DNA from: Siniperca chuatsi
Lineage: Eukaryota; Chordata; Actinopteri; Centrarchiformes; Sinipercidae
Assembly (NCBI RefSeq): GCF_020085105.1
Contig: NC_058046.1
Coordinates: 20,443,675 to 20,507,674, forward strand
Length of the DNA: 64,000 bases
Reading direction: 5' to 3'
Each line of letters opens with the position of its first letter. Within the stretch, counting starts at the first letter, position 1. Of this stretch, positions 39,542 through 51,490 are shown piece after piece. Made by a program: the position numbers and the translations under genes. A model generated the notes under the pieces. It saw only the letters and a list, made by a program, of their open reading frames with translations, was not told the DNA's origin and searched no databases.

Positions 39542-41037
39542 GTAAGAGCCTGTGGTTTTGTATGGAGTGCCCAAAGTGCCAAAAAAACCCATCCTAAGAA
39601 GTAATTTGCACTCAGCAGGCTTGCTGAGTCTTGAATTCTTTTTATTTCTTAAACAAATAATGGCATTGTTATGTGTCCAATAGAAAAAAAAAACTTCAAG
39701 ATTTTGACCTAATTAATAAAATTGACAACATGTGGAAATGGCCAGTCTATTGGCATATTTTTACTTCAGAAAAAATACAATGTTTATCCTGAATTTGATA
39801 CTAAACCTATTTAAATGGACATATTTTAGAGTGTATGATCCAGTTATTGAAACATTTGCAGCAATGTCTCATTCTGGCCTCTAACCTTCTTACCAAACCT
39901 CATTCAGACCACAGTGTACAACACCCACATAAAGCATTCTTATTAGTCTTGGACCAAATTAAATGATAGTATGGTATACCTGTCACATTTTCCCAAAGCC
40001 CAAGGTGATGTTTTCACATTGCTTGTTTTGTCCGACTAACAGTCTAAAACCTAATCATACTCAGTTTGATTAATAATTTTTTGCTATAAAAAAATGACTT
40101 AATTAATCGATTGTTTAAATTGCTGTCGATAAATTTTCTGCCGATCCACTAATCGATTAATTACTTTAGCTCTAGTGTAATGTGCCACAAGGCTACATTG
40201 TGGCTGCTGTATCTTTAATGCAAGTAGCTCACTCAAACATACAACTGTCTGGTGCATAAATAAGAATGGGATCCATTTGTAACTTGGATGAGTCAGTTCA
40301 AATGGAATTCCTCTGCAGAAAAAACCCAATGTGTACCATTTCCGCATTTGCATGTGTAGTTTCTGACACAACACCCCATCTGTCCAATAGCCATTGTGAT
40401 GTGTTAAAGTGAAACAATATGTGCTGTCCAGTATGATACATCTTTCTAAGAGTGCCATTTCTCTTAATGTGTTTCAGACACCATGGAGGAGCCCCCCCCA
40501 AATGAGTTTGAAGATGTGGTGGACTTCATCAAAGTGACCATCAGTAGAATAGGCCGATCCTCCTCATCCACTGTGTCCTCATCTACCTCCTCCCCCTCCA
40601 AAGAAAACTTGAGCAGCAGGACTCGACAAAGAAGGGAGAGGAAGAAGGGGGCGAGCCAGCAGAGTGGTAAAGGAGGAACAGAAGGAGCTAGAAGGGTGGA
40701 GACAGGAAGGAAGTTTAGGGGAGGAAGAGGTAATGGACGAGGAAAGGGCTGTGTGCTCAAACAGATACACCTCAATGTGTCAGACCTCGGTCTGGGCTAC
40801 CGCTCCAGCGAGGAAATGATATTCAGGTACTGCTCTGGACCCTGCAGGAAGTCCGAGACCAACTACGACAAAATCCTTTACAACCTCGCTCACAACAGGA
40901 GGCTTCCTCCCAAAGACACGCCCCCTCAGGCTTGCTGTCGGCCAATAGCGTTTGATGATGACCTCTCGTTTCTGGACGACAACCTCGTCTACCACACCGT
41001 GAGAAAGCACTCTGCCAGGAAATGTGGTTGTGTGTAG
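39328..41037 (+). CDS. gdnf: gdnf, glial cell line-derived neurotrophic factor, complete coding region
   Basis: A secreted TGF-beta-superfamily ligand that signals through GFRalpha1 and RET, supporting neurons and enteric and germ-line progenitors in vertebrates. Coding exons 39328-39541 and 40478-41037 join at TAC (phase 1) into 257 residues, the same two-coding-exon layout as mammals. Residues 1-19 form a signal peptide that starts MKLWD like mammalian GDNF. A prodomain ends near RIGR (98), a furin-type site; a further basic site, RTRQRR, ends at 124. The mature core from Cys163 holds seven cysteines (GC, YC, PC, ACC, CGC), HLNVSDLGLGY, and ACCRPIAFDDDLSFLDD. The NVS site at 171 keeps one N-glycosylation sequon; the second mammalian site is NLA here and is lost. 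Teleosts can have gdnfa and gdnfb, and I cannot tell which this is. Confidence 0.96.
40010..40175 (+). mobile_element. interspersed repeat fragment in gdnf intron (pair with 54768)
   Basis: TCCGACTAACAGTCTAAAAC and CCACTAATCGATTAATTACT, then TTAGCTCTAG, with repeated ATCGATTAAT palindromes. The same family, longer, is at 54768-55081. Truncated copy inside the 936-bp gdnf intron. Confidence 0.6.
40478..41037 (+). CDS. gdnf: gdnf coding exon 2: prodomain end and mature growth factor
   Basis: Residues 72-257 after GTTTCAG. NEFEDVVDFIKVTISRIGR matches the conserved end of the GDNF propeptide. A basic, Ser/Gly-rich stretch of about 64 residues leads to the cystine-knot domain, which ends CGCV and a TAG stop. 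The stretch before the first Cys is longer than in human GDNF. Confidence 0.97.
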
Positions 41038-41194
41038 GGAGTGTGAGCTGGTGTCAGGCTTTGTGTAATTTTACATTCACTCCCACTTACAAGTATGATG
41101 TTGAGTGTTTTTTCTTCAGATTTTTCTCACCGTGAGGAAACCTTCTGCCGTTGTGTGTGGCTGTGTATGACTTGAGTCCATCAGTAAAGGAGTA

Positions 41195-41200
41195 AATAAA
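41195..41200 (+). promoter_or_regulatory. candidate gdnf proximal poly(A) signal
   Basis: AATAAA about 160 bases after the gdnf stop codon, the first consensus signal on this strand. Confidence 0.45.
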
Positions 41201-41517
41201 GAGAGGAGGTGGCACAGTTTTTACCCCAAAACAATGATTCCTAATGATCCTCTTCTTCTCTTCCTTGGCTCAATCACAATGTCCACGATTTCCTTTACAC
41301 TTTACATCACTAATGTGTTCAGTGTGATTTTAAATGTTTCCATGGATACGCAACCTAAAGGACTGAAATCAATCAGACACAAGGGATAATTCAGTAGACT
41401 CATTCTGTCTACTGTATAGCACATATGTTACATGGAAAAAGTTATACACATAGGAAATGTATTTATGAAATCATGAATTTATTAACTTATTGATATTTAT
41501 TTTGTTTTTATAAAAGG

Positions 41518-41523
41518 AATAAA
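41518..41523 (+). promoter_or_regulatory. candidate gdnf second poly(A) signal with AU-rich element
   Basis: AATAAA next to TTATTTATTTTT, an AU-rich stretch of the sort that destabilises growth-factor mRNAs. Further AATAAA hexamers lie at 41869 and 42258. Confidence 0.45.
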
Positions 41524-41660
41524 TGTTATTTATTTTTGGAATGTGATATCTCAGTGTGCCAAAGGTTTAAATCAAATCATTTTATGATTTATTTCCATAT
41601 AAAAGCAGTAAAAGACTGGGCTTACAGTGCAAAATGATCTTTTACACATCAGTATGTTAA

Positions 41661-41984
41661 AGGTGCCTTGTGGAGTCATCTTGTAAACAAACAAAGTTAC
41701 ATTGCTGTGTTCTTTCCTCATAAATCATTTACAAAGCTGATTTTTAAATATATATAATGTTTTAAATCTCCAGAAATGTGTATCTCATCTCCCGCAAGCT
41801 CAATCATGTAGTAGTTACATTTTTAAAGTGAGATTTCCTCACTTTTAAATTGTCTTATTTAATTGTTAATAAAAGCATTCTACACAGTGAAGTGTGCGTG
41901 CACCATTCAAACAACATGGGGAACAACTCTTAAAAACATGGCTCCATAGTGCTGCTAGTGGCAAAAAAAATCCACAAGGCATCT
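41661..41984 (+). mobile_element. TTAA-flanked miniature inverted-repeat element downstream of gdnf
   Basis: Left end AGGTGCCTTGTGGA and right end TCCACAAGGCATCT are inverted repeats with one mismatch. Each is bordered by TTAA (41657-41660 and 41985-41988), the target-site duplication of piggyBac-type transposition. The interior is non-coding and carries AATAAA at 41869. The family assignment is inference. Confidence 0.7.
41841..41896 (+). repeat. diverged direct repeat, copy 1
   Basis: Shares TAATTGTTAATAAA and ACACAGTG.AGTGT with 42235-42285. Lies inside the TTAA-flanked element and includes a poly(A) hexamer. Confidence 0.7.
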
Positions 41985-42234
41985 TTAAACTTTCCTCAGT
42001 TTTTTAACGTTTACAATGTTTAATTTAAGTGTAATTTCACTGCAGTGTTTCCTGTTTTTTTATTAATGAGGTGAGAAAAGCTATATCAAAACCTTTCTTT
42101 CTCATGATTAGAAGAATAGTTGATTATTCACTGCTAATTTCATGTCCTCTCAGATGAATTGCTATGTCAGTGAAACAAGATTGTATTTTCCTCACTTTAA
42201 AAACGTAACTACAGCTTTATTTTTATATGGTATT

Positions 42235-42285
42235 CACTTTTGTCTCATATAATTGTTAATAAATGCAATTGACACAGTGTAGTGT
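42235..42285 (+). repeat. diverged direct repeat, copy 2
   Basis: Partner of 41841-41896, about 390 bases further on and outside the inverted-repeat element; AATAAA at 42258. Confidence 0.7.
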
Positions 42286-45200
42286 ATTCTGTATCTAATT
42301 ACTAACACACAGAATTTAGTGTTTCAGTCCTTTGTGGATGAGTTTAGCAGATAAGCCATGCTATCATAAATTGTCTACGTACGTAATGTTTCCAACATTA
42401 CCCCAAACAGTTATTACATAAACTTGACATTGATAAAAAAAACGAGTTTATCGGAAGACTGAACCTTGAAACTGAATGGTAGCAGAAATTAATCATTGTA
42501 TTTATGTCACTTTTTGTGTAAAAGAGGGAGAGGGACATTGGGGATGGACTTCTCTGTTGAGTCCTTTGTAAAATATAAAAGGATGAATAGAATCTGATGT
42601 TATCAAATGACAGGAACAGGCATTAAACACAGTAGAGAATGGAGTATCCACACCTACAGTAGAGTACAGTACCTATAGTATAAGAATAAAAGGAAGGTGA
42701 GATGGACGGTGAGGGATGGGAGATAGATGGATGAAAGACGAGTGTTAAAAGATCTTACAACATAAAGAAAACTACATGGAAGAATTGAGCAAAAGAGTTA
42801 AGAGATAAAGTGGAGGGAGAGAGGGAGGACAATGAAAAGACAGTATGATTAAAAGGTGGCGAATATCTAGAGAAGACAATGATGTAGGAGTTGGAGAACA
42901 TGAGAAGAGAAGATGTGTCTTGGTTAATTAATGTGTGTGGTCGATATCCGATCCATCCCCTGCTCTCTCACATTTCTGCCTGTCTCCTGAGCTATGAGTC
43001 AGTGCAGCCTGGTTCAGCAACTACAGGGCAAAACTGTGCAAGCCAAGTCTCTATTATTTTATTATGCAACTCATCATGTCTATACTAACCACACTGTGAG
43101 AGATTTTGCAACCAGAGCTGATACACCAGCCATGCTCAGAGTCGGTGATTAGTTTCACTGTTAGACGTGTTTAGCTCTAAAGTTCTGCTCTGCTGACATT
43201 ACTAACTTGAAATCATGAAGATGTTTACGTCCCTGTGCTCGAAATTTTGATCTACTGGATGTTGAACATATCACCATGATAACATTATGATAGTAAAGAT
43301 CTGCAGCCACGTGGAATTTTATTTTGAGTTTCCTTGCTTTTTGATCAACTTAGAAATGCAATACACATATTGAGTCAACACTTTCCACAGCCATTACTTC
43401 TATTTCTTCTACTCATTATTTTAGTTTCCAAGCCACAGATGATGCAGTTGTAATGAAGAACTAGTCAAAAACCTAAATGCATAAACATTTTTTAACGCGC
43501 ACAGTGCGGCTTGGCCAAACGTAAACTGTAGTCTAATGGCTACTTTGGGACCAATTAAACATATTCCCGACTTAACCATGACAGAGCCAAACTGTTACTG
43601 GCCCCACTGTAGAAAATATACATACAAAGTTCATCTTTAGCTGTGGACAACAGAGAAAACCATTAGAGCCAACTGACAGTCAGAGGATAGTGTCATTGGT
43701 CAGATGAGTCTCCTGCTCTTTTGTTCATGGTGTGAGAGGAGCTTGTAATGAAGGATAATGTTCCAGTGTAATACAACACAAGTGTTAGTGGTTAAGGGGA
43801 TGGTGTTCCAAACAGGTGCTAAATACTGGCAGAACTGTACGTGTTGACACATCAGTGTTACATTAAGAAATTCAAAGGGCTGGCTCTCCTAAATAACAAA
43901 ATAATATATTACCTGTGGTGGTGTCTAGCCATGCAGATACATTTGGATAAAACCATTTTGTAATTTGTACAATCTGTAAAAATCTATTTTGTAATTTGGG
44001 TGAAATGACCCTTTAAAAACAAAGTTTCTTGGTGTGTTTAAAAACATGAATGTAAAAAATACTTCTGGAGTTTATAAAACAGAAAATATCATTAAACAAA
44101 GGCATAAAATGTGAATTAATGAAAGTAACAAGCAACAAGATGAAAGCTTCATATTGATATTTATTAGATGAAATGTTTACATGTTTTCCATATGGATATT
44201 TTTATTGAGTAACTGCTAGAGCAGCTGAGCAGTCAAAGGCCTTTTGTAGTAGTTATTGAGGGTAAAGAGGGCACGTGAAGTTCATTTCTCCCATGATTTC
44301 CAAATCTATCTGGTGGCAGTGCTGTTAAAAGTCAATTTCAAAGCTTCCTTTGCGTCTCAGCCCCTGGGTTCATGATGGTTTCAAGATTTACATTACAAGA
44401 AGTTCTCCATGGCAGCTCAAATTCTCATCATTCATTTCAAATCAGTGACCAGCTTGTTTACAAGAGAAAGCAATTGTGGGCAGAGCCTTGTCTGCCACTA
44501 TTGTGCCAGCTGGCGTGAGAAAAGAAACAAATGATAACCGAAATGTAATCACGGTTATATCAGACATGTCGTGGGTCTTCATGAGAGATCTGTCAAACCA
44601 CAAGAAGCTCTTTGTGCCACTGCTCTGGAATCTGTCAGTGTGACTCAGGCTATATGACGAGTCAATTGTAAAGACAACCACAGAAGGAGAAAAGGAGAGG
44701 CATCACAGTACAACTAATTCAAGACGTATGACGACAACACAATAGTGATGCTCTCTCATCCTGTTTTTAAGATCAAAAGAAGCTCCAAGATCTGTTATCT
44801 TGTTATATTCACAGTCTTTTAATCAGAAATCCTCAACATTAAAAGCCTTAAGGTCATAAATGAAAACACAAAAGGAGGAGAGAGGTTTGGGATTTTGGCG
44901 CCCATGTTCTGCTATATTAAAATACACAGTAAAAAGTCGAAAAAAAAAACCCACTAGTATTTTTGTGATTCATACAAGAAACAGGCCTGTGACCCATTCA
45001 GTGCTCTGAGCTGTAGTTTAAGAAACACTGCTGTGCTGTCATTGGACTGGCTGCAACACAAAGCAGAGGCTGAGGGGATTAACAAGGAGCTGTAACCGCA
45101 CTGCACTGATCATTGTCAGCTGGCCTATCGCCAAACCTAAAGTCTGGACCACCAGTCGCAGGCTCCCCACTCATCACTATTACCACACACACATAGACAC

Positions 45201-45772
45201 GTGTTATCAGTCATCAAAATAGCGAACTGCAGATGGAATATACACTGATTCGCCCAATGGCCAGCGAGACAGAAAGAGAGAACAATCGACACCATCGCAC
45301 AACACTGCAACATCAGTGGTCTATGTGCCAAATCCCTCTGTTTTTAAAATGTCAGCTTCTCTGGAAAATGTTTAGAATTTTGCAGGGGTTTAAATTTTTG
45401 GTGGGCTTGCAGGAGACAGTGATAGTGGTGAAATATAACCAAAGGAGATCAAAAGAAAAGGAGCATCTTGATATATTTCTGCACATTATCAGTATGACAC
45501 AAACACCTGATATTTTTGATATACATGACATAAGTGATTTGAACTTCAGTTAACTTGGGTTAGCCCGACCCAGCTCAGACACAAAAAGGCCTTTGTTGGA
45601 TGCAGTACTTTGACACAACTTTTAGTGCTGAAGAAGGAAACGGCAAGAGGCGCGAATGACCTGCGTGTTGGTGTGTGAGAGGTGTTAGCTCAGGTGGTTA
45701 AATATTCAGGTGCAACCTGAGAATGTGCATTACAACGTTCTGTCTCAGCCTCACACCTGTGGTACATCGTAT

Positions 45773-45810
45773 GTGTATGTGTGTGTGTGTGTGTGTGTGC
45801 GTGTGTGTGT
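45773..45810 (+). repeat. GT microsatellite
   Basis: (GT)n with single interruptions. Confidence 0.95.
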
Positions 45811-46722
45811 ATTCATACAAGCAAGTGTAAACCTCTATGATTGAGTGTTGCGACAGATTTTACATTAGCTTAAAGTTATTTGCATAAATTTGTCATTTTA
45901 ACCTCTTTTAAAAGCCAGAAGTTGCATGTGAAAATGCTATGTGTATTTCTAGCACCCTTCAGCCTAACAGTAATGTAAAAATAGAAGCAGTTTCAAATCC
46001 TTTACAACTTTTAACCTTTGCTGTTCTGCTTTGACGGAACCCTTTTCTGAATGAATGCCCTTGCTCCGAGCAGGCAAAGCCAAAGATTTGTAGACAGAGT
46101 GAAAGACAGGCTGTTTGACGTGACATGATTTTCCGTCCGCTTCTGTCTGTGTTGTTAGAGTGTAATGATAAGAAACAGCTCATGGACAGACTGGACAGTA
46201 GCCCTGCTGGAGTGGAAGCTGTCCGTTCCAATGTGACACACTACATCAAGCAAAGAGGGAACTGCTGAGATGATGTGACGGCTTTCTTAAAAGGGGTGTG
46301 ATCCTGAATGACAGAACCAAAGACACACAAGTACACAGACTTTATATTTGACCAGCTAGGATTTACGTCAGTGAAATAAGTATTCAAAACCGCTTTTTTT
46401 TTTCAACACAGAGACTTAAATATTATACTTGCTTTTGATTTTAGACTGAAAGATTGCATGTACAGCTCAGAGACATTTCTTCTCGTCAAATTTATTAGCT
46501 AGCAGTGTTTTGTCTGAGAATTTGTACTACTTATTTCTCAACTAACTGTTAACCTGGCTGTCAAGAGCTTCAGGTTGTTATCTATTTAGATTCATATTTT
46601 CAGAAAAACTTTATTGTCCTTCACAGTGTGATGGAAATTTGTTGTTGGCAGGTGGCAGCCAGCAGATTGGCTACTAATCGAAGGGAGTGATCGTGTCCTT
46701 GAGCAATATAAAGCAAACTGTT

Positions 46723-46870
46723 ATAGTTAGCCGCTAAGCTAAACCAAACTGCTAGCTATCCTGAAGATATTTTAGCTGCTAACTGAACTTTTAGCTAACC
46801 TGAGCACAAACTGTTTTCACTGCTAAACTGAACTGTTAGCTAACCTTGAACCAAACTGTCATCACTGCTA
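46723..46870 (+). repeat. imperfect tandem repeat with GCTAGCTA/TTAGCTAACCT units
   Basis: Three or four diverged units containing AACTG, TTAGCTAACCTGA-like text and CACTGCTA. Confidence 0.55.
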
Positions 46871-47570
46871 GAGAGTTTCAGGACGCTTACTCTTTCTACT
46901 CAGCACAGTGCTGTTAACCAGAAAACACACAGCCTACATCATATTTTTATACCATCTATGGGCTACACACAGCAACCAGAGTAACATCGTATTAACATTG
47001 TTAATAGCCTCCACGCTGCTTTCTACTGTTGTTTACTAACCCTGTTTTCCGGCGCGTTTGTGGCATCAAACATGACACATCAGAAAATCCCATGTTTAAA
47101 AAATCTGCATATACCTAATTTTGGTGTAAAAAGGGTTTTAGGACATGTGACATGATCAAAAGCGTTTTTGTCAACTGCTCTGTCCAAGGTCAAGGATGAA
47201 CACTCAATCCCAATAGCGGCGTTTTAGATGTGTTTTTAGGAAAACACTCCCTAAATCCCCAAAAAAGGCAGTTACGATAAACAACATCAAACACAAAATA
47301 ATTAAAATTTCAGGGCTTTAATCATTTTATTTGCTTCATCCATAAGGGACCCTGTGTCACTTAACATAAAAAACAAGAATTTGGGAGTTACATGACAACA
47401 TACTACAGCTGTTCCCTCAGGGTTTATAAAGGTTATAAATATTAACAAATGTACATAGCATACATTGCCAATACATCAGTGTACATTCCTTTCATCGTTT
47501 ACACACATGGCTCTGCTACGCTGAGGTACAGAGTGGAACTGCTCTAATCTCCTTTGTAAACACAGTAGTG

Positions 47571-47601
<31 letters not shown>

Positions 47602-47613
47602 TGCGTGTGTGTA
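47571..47613 (+). repeat. GT microsatellite
   Basis: (GT)n with GC interruptions. Confidence 0.95.
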
Positions 47614-48115
47614 CACATGTATGTGTGTCTAAGACCCCAGGAGGCAAACCAGACCACTGACTCACCATTCATTCTCCCCTCTTGAGGAAACAGCCGACCT
47701 CCCTTTATCCCTTTCTCGCTCCTCACTATCCCTCCATCCTCTTTGTATCTTTCACTACCGCCGACATCTCTACATACCCTACCACCTCTTCCTCATGTCC
47801 CCCTGAGTTTTGATGTCCCTTAGCTTCATCCATTAATGTCTCCAGCTCTCCATCCTTCTGTTTTCTTGTTCTCTTTTACCCCTGTGGTATGCAAAGGATC
47901 TGTAGCGAGGGCTTCTGACTTCTTCACCCTCTGTAACTGCAGTTATGCCTCGTAAATAAGACACATCAAAAGTTATTGAAATGTCTTAAATTGGTGCTAT
48001 GGGAAAAACAGTCAAGCTCTTGGCCCAGCCTGAAAAGAAAAGAAAATTATTAATTTAGTCAAGAATTAAGAAAATCATTTGGGCTTTGGTAGACCGGTCT
48101 ACCTTGAATGAGTGC

Positions 48116-48153
48116 TGGCTCACTGGTTAGACTGGTCAAGCTGGGTTCAATCC
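48116..48153 (+). repeat. tRNA-like A-box and B-box fragment
   Basis: TGGCTCACTGGTTAGAC resembles a pol III A-box and GGTTCAATCC a B-box (48144-48153). They are only 28 bases apart, too close for an intact tRNA, so this is probably a degenerate tRNA-derived SINE head. A 3' part with GATCAATAAAGAATCCCATT follows. Confidence 0.4.
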
Positions 48154-50367
48154 TTGGAAGAGCATCCACCGTGCTGAACTGTCCTTTATCAATGTACTAC
48201 GCTAGGACTTGTAGAGATCAATAAAGAATCCCATTTATATTTCACTAAATTTTGGGACACTCTATACTGGTTCCTCTCAATACATGAGAGTTAAAAACAA
48301 ACTTTACCACAAAGTACACCTGACTTTGATAATCCATTTTCAGGTATCACTTCTTTTTCATTTAGACATTTCTCATCACTTTAACCATCTCTGTTTCGTT
48401 AGCATGAGCATTTCGACATAAGATACATGTATACTCTAACATGTCAGTTACATGTCAGTTAAATATCAGTTAAGGCTAACTGTTAGCTCGCAGATTAGTT
48501 AACATTCTAACTATTGTCATTTGAAAATCAAGCTATGATGTTAACATAATGTAAGTAATCTAGGTGGTTCCCCAAGTAACATGTGTTGCAATGTAGAAAC
48601 AATTAAGTATGCCTTTCATTTCTGGAAAGTAGCTAGACTAACATTAATGCTAGCTAACATTAGTTATATCGATATGCCAGGGTTTACTCAAAGTTATTAA
48701 AAGGAGGTGGTTAATCCTAAAAAATATAAATAATACAATTATGAAACTTGTGAAAGTATAGACTATAAATGTGAGGTTTTTATTATTATATAATTTTTTT
48801 TTGTTTGATCTAACCTTGTGTTTAAAGAACCCCAAATGTTCTTTATAATGAACCCTGTAAAATGGTTCCATAACTAGGGGTGATATAAAAGATAAAACCT
48901 AAAAAGGTTCAATATAGGACCACTTGTTTTGCGACTGTATTGCTGTGCTGTTTTCTGCTGTGTATTTTTTGGACATCTAGATTTTGATTTATGTTTTGTT
49001 TCATGAGGTGAGATTTACTTGTAAATCACTGTATTGTTTGTTTCCTCATCAGCACAAAATTGTAATTGTGGCTTTGTTTCTGTTTGTTTCCTGCGTTTAA
49101 TTAATTATTGCAATTTATCAGTAAACATTTTATGAACTTCTCTCTTTGCTCGTCATCTGAAAAAGAGATGCATGTGTGTTTGCCTCAAAATAGGCCTATC
49201 ATAAATCTGATGAACATAACTCTGTTATTAAAGGAAGAAGTAATACCAGAGTTGGCTTTAGTGTCTGACTGACAATTTAACATACACACAGACAAACACA
49301 CAAATAGAGACACAGATGTACTGTATTCTTATCATCTAACACAAACCACATCCATACTCTAAAGTCGAGCCAAATGGAAAGAACAACACTGCAGCGTGCC
49401 AAAAACGGACATACCATCGAACCATGTGTGTATACATAAATCTACTGCTCATCAGGATGCTAAAATAATATGGGCTTCCCAACCCTGTAAGCAAGCTTTC
49501 CTCTGTGATGCAGCATTGCAAGTGTTTCCTCATATTTGGCCTTTAAGGAAAATTCAGAGCATGAACACGAAAAGATATAGGGATTGTTTTAAGTTAGAAA
49601 AACAGATTTACACCCAAATATTTGAGCAAAGTATTATTATTTATGACCATGTTTGTGTTATTTTTGCTGTACTCGATAGTATGCAGAGGAAAGAAAGGAG
49701 AGATGTTGCAGAGGAGGAGGGCTTCAGAGTGGCATGCGCACAAAGAGCATGAGCCTCATTCAGACTCACAACATTGTGATTACAAATCCAGATCAGCCCA
49801 CTGATGCACAAGGGCGCTAGAAACTGAAAAGGAAATGGAAGAAATAGATACTCATGTAAAGCAACAAGCTAACAAGTTAACACCTTTGTAGGCAATTGGA
49901 ATGTGAATGTGATGGAAAAAATGCCACCAAATATTGCAGTTATTAGCTACTGATCAAATGCAAACATTAGTGTGTCCCAAAAATACCTACACAAGTATTT
50001 ACAAGCTTCTTATCCTTAACAGACATCTGTTTCCCCCCTGAGGTGAATGGACCCTGAAATGGATCCTACTAAGCCAGAAAATGACTCACAGAGCAAAAGC
50101 AGGGCGCAAACAGTTCAAACCTCTGACTCACAGCCCCTTTATAACCCCTCTGTAACCTTTCATAGTCTAGAATGACCTTCTTATGACCCCTCATAGTGCC
50201 TTAATAACCCCCATCCAGGCCTGAGTGAGCAGAGACAGAGCTGATGGAAATTTGATATCTCATGCTCAGTTGCCCTGTAAATCACTCACACACATCATCT
50301 AGCTCTGACAACAATCCACATGCAAGTATAATCTAGGCGCTTAACACAGACACATCATGTACATATG

Positions 50368-50368
<1 letters not shown>

Positions 50369-50440
<72 letters not shown>

Positions 50441-50448
50441 ACACACAG
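50369..50448 (+). repeat. AC microsatellite
   Basis: About 80 bp of (AC)n with one G interruption, the longest CA tract in the window. Confidence 0.95.
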
Positions 50449-50984
50449 TGACTGATGTCAAACTGTTGTAGGTTTGAAGGCTACTTTTTGGATAAAAAGT
50501 GGAAAGAAGAAGGCGGATAAAAACATAGCATGTTTATTTGCCCTTTGATTCATTTAAGTTATGCCATATGGTGGAAAGTGCCCTAAAACACTGCGAAGTG
50601 GACACATTTTTAACAGATTACCACAACAGGAAATAAAACATTGACCTCTGTGATGTTTCTGCCTTGCTCTAACCTTTGAGGTACACAGAACAACAGTAAC
50701 AGTTTTAAAAAAAATACAACTCCTCTCCACTCTGGATGGAAAAACTAAATCCCTCCCACAGACTCCTTTCTGTACAGGCCAAACAGAGCTAATAGCTTTA
50801 ATTCATGCAGCCTTTTTTCATCCAATTTTCCTGCACTCTCCAAAAGACATTTAGATTAGATTAGAACCTGATAGCACTAAATTTTTAAGATGTGAAAAAC
50901 TTCAGCAGTTACAAAAAAAGTCTCAAATCTGCAAACCAGAGAACCATAAATACGTATAACGCATTTTAAAGCAATAGTTATATA

Positions 50985-51490
50985 TTTTACATAACATTTT
51001 TGGAAATGCACCAATTCACTTTCTTACTGAGAGTTAGATTAGAAGATAGATACCACTTTACTGTCTGTACGGTAAATATGAAGTTACAGCCAGCAGTTGG
51101 TTAGCTTAGCTTAGCATAAAGACTGGAAATAAGGGGAAAAAGCTAGCCTTCCTCCATCCAAAGGTAACAAAATCCACCAACCAGCTCCTCCAAAGCTCAC
51201 TAATTAACACATTCTATAAACAGTATATTGTTTAATCAACAATTTAATCTTGTCGTCGCCATGAGGTTGCCAGGCAACCAGCAGAGAGTCTTGTTGTACT
51301 TGTGTGTGAAAAATAACCCTGACGATGTCTCATGAAAACATGTTACTGAGTTGCATTATGGGAAGTGTAGGGAGTCAGGATGTCTCAGCCTCATCAGCTT
51401 TTATTTAGACTATTCTCTTTTTAATCTGTCTCTCACATGTCCACCAACTTTATAGAAGTGTAATACAAAATTGCTGAACTACCCCTTTAA
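50985..51490 (+). mobile_element. interspersed repeat, longer copy
   Basis: GAGAGTTAGATTAGAAGATA, GGTTAGCTTAGCTTAGCATA, CCAAAGGTAACAAAATCC and GCTCACTAATTAACACATTC in the order I know for a dispersed fish repeat, then GGTTGCCAGGCAACCAGCAG. Ends near ACTACCCCTTTAAA. Non-coding. Confidence 0.7.

Noticed and set aside
40464..40775. Minus-strand ORFs over the gdnf second exon
   Set aside because: Antisense shadows of the coding exon.
50369..50448. Possible CRISPR-like regular repeats in the CA-rich tracts
   Set aside because: Simple dinucleotide microsatellites with no spacers, in a eukaryotic genome.
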